NCBI GenBank assembly: GCA_022564085.1
Contig: JADFMC010000036.1
Span: 1 to 10,700, forward strand
Direction: 5' to 3'
Length of the DNA: 10,700 nucleotides
DNA from: Fidelibacterota bacterium
GTDB lineage: Bacteria; Fidelibacterota; Marinisomatia; SCGC-AAA003-L08; TS1B11
Part shown: piece by piece, positions 6,949 to 10,700 of the stretch
How positions within the stretch are numbered: position 1 is the first letter of the stretch
How the letters are laid out: every line of letters begins with the position of its first letter
Notes under the pieces: generated by a model
What the model saw: only the letters and a program-made list of their open reading frames with translations
Database searches by the model: none
Told to the model about the DNA's origin: nothing
Position numbers and translations under genes: made by a program

Positions 6949-7284
6949 ATGCCGATTCGCTTAACGGACGATAGCTGGGATCAGGAGATCAGTCAGCACA
7001 AAGGGGTGGCCCTGGTAGATGTCTGGGCGCCCTGGTGCGGCCCCTGCCGGATGATCGGTCCCATCATCGAAGAGCTGGCCAAGGAATATGATGGCCGGGC
7101 CAAGATCGGAAAACTCAACGCCGATGAAAATCGGAAACCTGGGGAGTTTGGTGTCAGTGGCATTCCCACGTTGCTGTTCTTCAAGGACGGCCAGCTGGTG
7201 GACCAGATTGTGGGAGCGGTCCCCAAGCAGACGATTACCGAGCGGCTGGATTACCATCTTTCAAACGAACCCGCCCAGTCGTAG
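6949..7284 (+). CDS. trxA: Thioredoxin
   Basis: A 111-residue cytoplasmic thioredoxin of normal length. The active site WCGPC is at residues 29-33 in VDVWAPWCGPCRMIGP, with the buried Asp in LVDVWAPW. The cis-proline lies in GIPTLLFFKDG, and the expected NADEN segment precedes it. It reduces protein disulfides, with electrons normally supplied by thioredoxin reductase, which is not in this window. The ATG is preceded by a good AGGAGA at about seven bases. It lies 56 bases upstream of an ECF sigma factor gene on the same strand, followed by a zinc-type anti-sigma factor and an OsmC protein. This neighbourhood suggests a role in thiol homeostasis, perhaps resetting the anti-sigma factor. A small GC hairpin immediately after the stop codon may reduce read-through into the sigma gene. 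Confidence 0.96.
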   Translation: MPIRLTDDSWDQEISQHKGVALVDVWAPWCGPCRMIGPIIEELAKEYDGRAKIGKLNADENRKPGEFGVSGIPTLLFFKDGQLVDQIVGAVPKQTITERLDYHLSNEPAQS

Positions 7285-7289
7285 CTTCA

Positions 7290-7302
7290 GCCGGGTGCCG
7301 GC
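7290..7302 (+). other. Small GC-rich hairpin after the thioredoxin gene
   Basis: GCCGG-GTG-CCGGC is a perfect 5-bp stem with a 3-base loop starting six bases after the thioredoxin stop codon. No proper T-run follows, so it is at best a weak attenuator or 3'-end stabiliser between thioredoxin and the sigma factor. Confidence 0.25.
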
Positions 7303-7340
7303 CATGATGCCCGCCTATTTAGACAGGGAATCAGTGCTTA

Positions 7341-7892
7341 GTGAGCAATTCGGCAGTTCCGGACATAAGCGATTTAGTGCGGGAGTATTCCGGCCGGATT
7401 TACGGCTTGGCTCTGCGCCTGACTCAAAACCGGCAGGATGCGGAGGACGTACTTCAGGAGACTTTCATAAAAGTGATGCAGAGCTTGGACAGTTTCGAGG
7501 GACGTAGCGCCATTTATACCTGGATCCACCGAATTGCCACCAATATCGCCCTGGGCAAGTTGCGCCGTTTGCGAAGCATTCCCGACGTAGACATCGCGCC
7601 AGAGGATTTCGAAGAGCTGGCTGCCGGGAATTCAGAGACCAGCGCCAATTATTGGCACGACCTGGAAGATAGTGAATTTCTTAGAGAGACCATGGACCGG
7701 GCCATCAGCCAGGTGCCGGAACCGTTGCGGGTGGTGTTCATTCTCCGCGATGTGGAAGGCTTAAGCACCAAAGAAACGGCCGACTTCCTGGAGATCACCC
7801 CCGCCAACGTGAAGGTCCGATTGATGCGCGCCCGCATCCAGTTGCGTAACCGGTTGGCCCACTTGCATCCATCCACAGGGGCCCGGGCATGA
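7341..7892 (+). CDS. ECF-type RNA polymerase sigma factor (sigma-70 family)
   Basis: A 183-residue alternative sigma factor. Region 2 covers about residues 12-78: LVREYSGRIYGLALRLT, the -10-recognition and core-binding helix DAEDVLQETFIKVMQ, and the YTWIHRIATNIALGKLRR segment. A short acidic linker (about 84-112) leads to region 4 (about 119-172), with LPEPLR-like VPEPLRVVFILRDVEG and the helix-turn-helix STKETADFLEITPANVKVRLMRAR. There is no extra sensory domain. GTG at 7341 is the only reasonable start because an in-frame stop lies seven codons upstream. AGGGA about eleven bases upstream is a weak ribosome site. The stop overlaps the start of a zinc-binding anti-sigma factor (ATGA), the typical layout for coupled synthesis of a sigma factor and its inhibitor. 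Thioredoxin upstream and OsmC downstream suggest control by oxidative or thiol stress. Confidence 0.95.
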   Translation: MSNSAVPDISDLVREYSGRIYGLALRLTQNRQDAEDVLQETFIKVMQSLDSFEGRSAIYTWIHRIATNIALGKLRRLRSIPDVDIAPEDFEELAAGNSETSANYWHDLEDSEFLRETMDRAISQVPEPLRVVFILRDVEGLSTKETADFLEITPANVKVRLMRARIQLRNRLAHLHPSTGARA

Positions 7893-8167
7893 ATGGTCAC
7901 AGCCCGAAGTTAAAGCGGCTGATTTGCGAAGAACTGGGCCAGGACCTGGGAGAGGAACTTTGCGATGAGGTCCAGCGCCACCTGGACGACTGTCCCGACT
8001 GCTGGGCCGAGTTCGATAGTATCAAGCGGACGGTTTACATTTACCGCAAGACACACACTGATCCGGAGCAGCTGCCCGGGGCGGTGGTAAAGCGCCTGTT
8101 TAAGGTCCTTTCATTGACGCCGCCAGCCGGCAAGGATCAGCCCCCGGGCACAGCCGAACCCGGCTAG
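7889..8167 (+). CDS. Anti-sigma factor, zinc-binding ZAS/zf-HC2 type, soluble
   Basis: A 92-residue protein with the anti-sigma zinc motif HxxxCxxC at His31, Cys35 and Cys38 (EVQRHLDDCPDCWAEF). Cys13 (LICEELGQDL) is the likely fourth zinc ligand, and Cys25 is an additional cysteine. No membrane segment is present, so it should act in the cytoplasm, like RsrA, rather than relay a periplasmic signal like RseA. Its ATG overlaps the sigma factor TGA, so it almost certainly binds that sigma factor. In RsrA-type proteins oxidation of these cysteines releases zinc and frees sigma. Whether this one is redox-active is inferred from the cysteines and from the neighbouring thioredoxin and OsmC genes. 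The C-terminal 20 residues are Pro/Gly-rich and probably disordered. Confidence 0.88.
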   Translation: MNGHSPKLKRLICEELGQDLGEELCDEVQRHLDDCPDCWAEFDSIKRTVYIYRKTHTDPEQLPGAVVKRLFKVLSLTPPAGKDQPPGTAEPG

Positions 8168-8209
8168 TACTGACTAACTGCTCAATCACTTACTTACCAT
8201 GGAGAACCG

Positions 8210-8632
8210 ATGACTGAAGTCGAAGTGCGGCGCGTCGAAGGCAGCACCTTTTTAGCCAAAGGGCCATCCAACCATTGGGTGGTGCTGGACGCCAAACCGG
8301 AGGACGGTGGCCAGGATGGCGGCGCCCGGCCCATGGAACTGATGCTGATGGCCATGGGGGGTTGCAGCGGTATCGACATCGAGCTGATACTGCGAAAAAT
8401 GCGCCTAAAGCTGAGCGATTTCCGCATTCACCTGAAGGGTGAGCGGGCTGATGGCGATCCACGGGTCTATACTAAGATTCACGCCGAATACCATTTCTGG
8501 GGTCGTGATCTGCCCCGTGAGAAGCTGGAGCGGGCGGTGAAACTATCAGGGGAGAAATACTGTTCCGTGAGCAACATGCTCAACAAAGTGGCTGCCGTCA
8601 CTACCGAAGTTATCCTGCACCCAGAGGATTGA
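8210..8632 (+). CDS. OsmC family protein (peroxide/thiol stress)
   Basis: A 140-residue OsmC-like protein. The two family cysteines are present: Cys52 in the helix MELMLMAMGGCSGIDIELIL and Cys118 in KYCSVSNML. The strand LSDFRIHLKGERADGDPRVY, followed by IHAEYHFWG, is typical of the YhfA-like branch. OsmC/Ohr proteins use this cysteine pair to reduce organic hydroperoxides. Some YhfA-like members have no proven activity, so peroxidase function is probable but not shown. ATG 8210 is supported by GGAGA about five bases upstream. It lies 42 bases after the anti-sigma gene with no obvious terminator between, so it is likely the last gene of the thioredoxin-sigma-anti-sigma cluster and a possible target of that sigma factor. 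The 71 bases after its stop hold no convincing terminator before the convergent higA gene. Confidence 0.93.
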   Translation: MTEVEVRRVEGSTFLAKGPSNHWVVLDAKPEDGGQDGGARPMELMLMAMGGCSGIDIELILRKMRLKLSDFRIHLKGERADGDPRVYTKIHAEYHFWGRDLPREKLERAVKLSGEKYCSVSNMLNKVAAVTTEVILHPED

Positions 8633-8703
8633 ACGCCGGCCTGCGGCTTCCTCCCCCTGCCCTACCCTTGATTACCCTTTAATTTAACATTGGATATAAT
8701 TCA

Positions 8704-9009
8704 TTAACCTGCTTCGCTGAGCACCGAAACTTCCTTATCAAGACAGCCTGCGAGTCGTTCCTTCTCTATCTCTAGATCATATCTGATTTGCAGGTTAAGC
8801 CAAAAGCGCTCGGAGGTACCGAAATATCGTGAGAGCCGCAAAGCTGTATCGGCCGTAATAGACCGTTTGCCGTGGACGATTTCATTGATGCGGCGGGGCG
8901 AAACACTGATGTCCTTTGCTAACCGGTATTGGCTGATCAGCATAGGCTTCAGGTACTCTTCCAGCAATATCTCACCGGGACAAACCGGCTGAAGTCCTTC
9001 ATTAGTCAT
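8704..9009 (-). CDS. higA: HigA-type antitoxin, XRE-family helix-turn-helix protein
   Basis: A 101-residue antitoxin of the HigA/VapI type: the PGEILLEEYLKP segment near the N-terminus, then an XRE helix-turn-helix (about residues 26-60: ISQYRLAKDISVSPRRINEI, followed by VHGKRSITADTALRLSRYFG) and the family signature SERFWLNLQIRYDLE. It should neutralise the upstream toxin and, through its DNA-binding domain, repress the operon, probably at the inverted repeat around the promoter. ATG 9009 is preferred: AGGAG lies six bases upstream, whereas the ATG at 9015 directly abuts it with no spacing. The toxin stop codon overlaps this ribosome site, so the two genes are translated in close coupling. 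Base composition is visibly AT-richer than the neighbouring genes, fitting an acquired accessory module. Confidence 0.93.
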   Translation of the reverse strand: MTNEGLQPVCPGEILLEEYLKPMLISQYRLAKDISVSPRRINEIVHGKRSITADTALRLSRYFGTSERFWLNLQIRYDLEIEKERLAGCLDKEVSVLSEAG

Positions 9010-9018
9010 TGCCATCTC

Positions 9019-9300
9019 CTAGTGATAATCTGCGATTTCCACATCGAATGCATCCCCCCGGTTCCAACGGAAGCAAATACGCCATTGATCATTGATCCGA
9101 ATACTGTATTGTCCTGCGCGGTCTCCTACCAGCTTCTCCAGACGATTACCGGGGGGTATCCGCAGATCTTCGAGAACCTCGGCAGCATCAAGTATAGCCA
9201 GCTTGCGTTGTGCCCCACGCTGAATCCCGATTGGCAGTCTCCGGACGAACCGCCGGGAAAAAACATCTTCAGTCCCCTTATCCCGAAAGCTGCTTATCAT
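9019..9300 (-). CDS. higB: HigB-type toxin, RelE/ParE superfamily (mRNA interferase)
   Basis: A 93-residue toxin matching the compact HigB branch along its whole length: MISSFRDKGTEDVF at the start, the helix QRKLAILDAAEVLEDLRIPP, the basic NRLEKLVGDRAGQYSIRIN and the closing DQWRICFRWNRGDAFDVEIA. HigB proteins cleave mRNA at the ribosome and arrest growth. Toxin-first order, with antitoxin downstream, is characteristic of higBA and is seen here. ATG 9300 is consistent with family length, though its ribosome site (AAGGGG, about eleven bases upstream) is far from ideal, as might suit low toxin expression. No truncation or missing family motif is apparent, so the pair looks intact. Confidence 0.94.
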   Translation of the reverse strand: MISSFRDKGTEDVFSRRFVRRLPIGIQRGAQRKLAILDAAEVLEDLRIPPGNRLEKLVGDRAGQYSIRINDQWRICFRWNRGDAFDVEIADYH

Positions 9301-9328
9301 TTTTAAAAGAGCCCCTTGGGACCAGGGT

Positions 9329-9369
9329 AATAATAACGCTGCCCGTTAATAACGTCAAGCGTTATTATT
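9329..9369. promoter_or_regulatory. Inverted-repeat operator overlapping the higBA promoter
   Basis: AATAATAACGCT (9329-9340) and its exact complement AGCGTTATTATT (9358-9369) form a perfect 12-bp inverted repeat with a 17-bp spacer. The similarity continues outward imperfectly (ACCAGGG against ACCTGGG). A third copy of the core, TAATAACG, lies in the spacer at 9347-9354, 16 bases from the first copy. This placement over the -10 and -35 is what an autorepressor such as HigA would need. An alternative is a cruciform or hairpin of another function. Confidence 0.6.
9330..9358 (-). promoter_or_regulatory. higBA promoter
   Basis: On the minus strand TTGACG (9353-9358) and TATTAT (9330-9335) each match the sigma70 consensus at 5 of 6 positions, with the ideal 17-base spacer. 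The start point would be near 9323, about 23 bases before the toxin ATG. The -10 lies inside one arm of the flanking inverted repeat, and the -35 abuts the other arm. Confidence 0.7.
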
Positions 9370-9589
9370 CCCCCAGGTGACATTTATATCGCGCTTTGCG
9401 CAATACGGAAGAGACGCTGAAGCGGCTAAATCAGCGCCGCTATTATAATCGGGACTCTACACCCGCTCCCGGACAAGCTTCCTACTCAAATGACAGTCTG
9501 CATTATTAAATTGAGCTGCCATCCATCTATCGGGTTATGCGCTATATTTATGCCTGGCCCACCAATTAATAGCGACTAAGGAGGACCAG
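9370..9589. other. Intergenic region before the M3 peptidase gene
   Basis: AT-richer than the coding regions. It holds a short GCGC-TTT-GCGC hairpin (about 9392-9402), an AGCGGC/GCCGCT inverted repeat (about 9420-9441) and a TATAAT hexamer (9444-9449) without a good -35. I see no convincing promoter for the downstream gene, no RNA gene, and no attachment site or mobile-element end. Confidence 0.3.
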
Positions 9590-10700
9590 ATGTCGCGTCG
9601 AATCCTGATTGCCGGACTTGCCATGGCTGCACTGACTTGCGCCGGTCCCGGGGCCTTGATCAAGAAACCGGCCGTTGACGATGCCGCCGCCTACAATGAG
9701 GAATGGCGGACCGGCCTGGCCCGGGCTAGGGAGATGTTCGACTCCCTGCAAGTGCCGGCCGGCCCGCGGACGGTGGCCACCGTGCTGGAACCTCTAAATG
9801 ACCTGGAATTGGTGCTCTACCAGGGCCAGGCCTGGGCCAGCCTGATGCACAATGTCCACCCCAACCCTGAGTATCGCTCCGCCGCCGAGGAGGCGGAACA
9901 GGCTTTTTCCAGCCTGGGCACCGAAATCAGTCTGTCGCGGCCGCTCTACGAGGCGCTGTTGGCGGTGGATGTAGCCGGTGAAGACCAGGCCACCCGCTAT
10001 TACCACCAGACCACTGTGCGGGATTTTCAGCGCGCCGGGGTCGACCGCGATTCTCTGGCCATGGCCCGTATTAAGGAGCTGCAGGATGAACTGGTGCTGA
10101 TCGGGCAACAGTTCGGCCGGAATATCCGCGAGGACGTGCGGTCCATCAAGCTGGACTCGCTGGGCGAGCTGGCCGGGCTGCCACCCGATTACATTGCCGC
10201 CCACCAACCTGGTGAAGACGGCAAGATCACCATCACAACCGGTTATCCCGATTATCTGCCCTTCAATACTTACGCCGAATCGGACGCCCGGCGGCTGGAG
10301 CTCTACCTGGAGTTCCGGAATCGGGGCTATCCCCAAAACATTGAGGTGCTGGACCGGATGATCGCCCGGCGCTACGAGCTGGCCAACCTGCTGGGCTTTG
10401 AGACCTATGCCGACTATATTACCGCCGACAAGATGATCGGCAGCGCCCAGGCCGCCGGTGAGTTCATCGACCGGGTGACTCAGGTGGCCGCTCCGGCCGC
10501 CGCCAGCGACTACGCCGCCTTACTGGCGCGCCTGAAACTGACCGATCCGGCTTCCATAATGGTGGGCGATTGGCAGAAGGGCTACCTGGCGGAGCTGGTG
10601 CAACGGGAGCAGTATAGCTTCGACTCGCAGGAGGTCCGGCAGTACTTTCCCTACGATAAGGTGCGCGATGGCCTCTTCGCCCTTACCGGGAGCATGTTCG
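9590..10700 (+). CDS. M3-family oligopeptidase (thimet/oligopeptidase-like), N-terminal part, cut by window edge
   Basis: The first 370 codons of a gene that continues past the right edge. The N-terminus (MSRRILIAGLAMAALTCAGPG) is a probable export signal. TC near its end resembles a lipobox but is not canonical, so lipoprotein status is open. The rest is the long helical N-domain of M3 metallopeptidases: LARAREMFDSL, a SLMHNVHPNPEYRSAAEEAE segment, YYHQTTVRDFQRAGVDRDSL and LQDELVLIGQQFGRNIRED. The family-typical RYELANLLGFETYADYITAD follows at about residues 260-280. The zinc site HExxH is expected beyond the window and is not seen, so activity cannot be judged. ATG 9590 has an excellent AAGGAGG (9578-9584) five bases upstream. 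The family cleaves short peptides, usually in the cytoplasm, and the apparent leader suggests a periplasmic member. Upstream, higBA is divergent. Confidence 0.9.
   Translation, partial: MSRRILIAGLAMAALTCAGPGALIKKPAVDDAAAYNEEWRTGLARAREMFDSLQVPAGPRTVATVLEPLNDLELVLYQGQAWASLMHNVHPNPEYRSAAEEAEQAFSSLGTEISLSRPLYEALLAVDVAGEDQATRYYHQTTVRDFQRAGVDRDSLAMARIKELQDELVLIGQQFGRNIREDVRSIKLDSLGELAGLPPDYIAAHQPGEDGKITITTGYPDYLPFNTYAESDARRLELYLEFRNRGYPQNIEVLDRMIARRYELANLLGFETYADYITADKMIGSAQAAGEFIDRVTQVAAPAAASDYAALLARLKLTDPASIMVGDWQKGYLAELVQREQYSFDSQEVRQYFPYDKVRDGLFALTGSMF

Noticed and set aside
9590..9660. Lipoprotein signal in the M3 peptidase
   Set aside because: The residues before Cys are ALT, which does not fit the usual lipobox preference at the -3 to -1 positions. 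An ordinary signal peptide is equally possible.
9794..10336. 180-codon minus-strand open frame opposite the M3 peptidase gene
   Set aside because: The plus strand encodes a continuous M3-family protein with a strong Shine-Dalgarno. The opposite frame is a by-product of GC-rich codon use.

Overview
The window is a dense, GC-rich stretch of a bacterial chromosome. Most genes have clear Shine-Dalgarno sites, several overlap (TGATG, ATGA), and one short AT-richer accessory insert stands out. A lipoprotein peptidase, a periplasmic Ntn-type acylase, a CsgG-like protein and a secreted FG-GAP protein all suggest a Gram-negative cell with substantial periplasmic and envelope degradative functions. CsgG-like proteins with a cysteine pair and a Gly/Pro-rich tail, next to FG-GAP proteins, recall uncultured FCB-group lineages such as Marinimicrobia. 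That assignment is an inference from gene style only, because the window holds no rRNA or other marker gene.

Layout. (1) 1-1126, minus strand: a CsgG/LpoB-like envelope protein followed by the start of a secreted FG-GAP (beta-propeller) protein that runs off the left edge. A good sigma70-type promoter and an upstream CRP/FNR-like palindrome precede the pair. (2) 1337-6751, minus strand: penicillin/AHL-acylase family Ntn hydrolase, glycerophosphodiester phosphodiesterase, M28-type peptidase lipoprotein, then a cupin after an 80-base gap. The first three are packed as one operon. (3) 6776-6948: divergent intergenic region. (4) 6949-8632, plus strand: thioredoxin, ECF sigma factor, zinc-binding anti-sigma factor (ATGA overlap) and an OsmC-family protein, which together look like a thiol/oxidative stress module. 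(5) 8704-9369, minus strand: a higB-higA toxin-antitoxin operon, AT-richer than its surroundings, with a near-consensus promoter inside a 12-bp perfect inverted repeat. (6) 9590-10700, plus strand: N-terminal 370 codons of an M3-family oligopeptidase, cut by the right edge before its expected HExxH site.

Points that deserve attention: the M28-like peptidase has Gly where the family has its catalytic Glu, so it may be inactive or altered. The 3' end of the CsgG-like gene repeats its own C-terminal motif in another frame across the stop codon, and that frame ends at a TAATG junction with the next gene, which suggests a frameshift. The trx-sigma-anti-sigma-OsmC block resembles the logic of SigR/RsrA redox control in a compact arrangement. 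I saw no CRISPR array, IS element, tRNA or rRNA, and nothing that clearly amounts to an undescribed large system.
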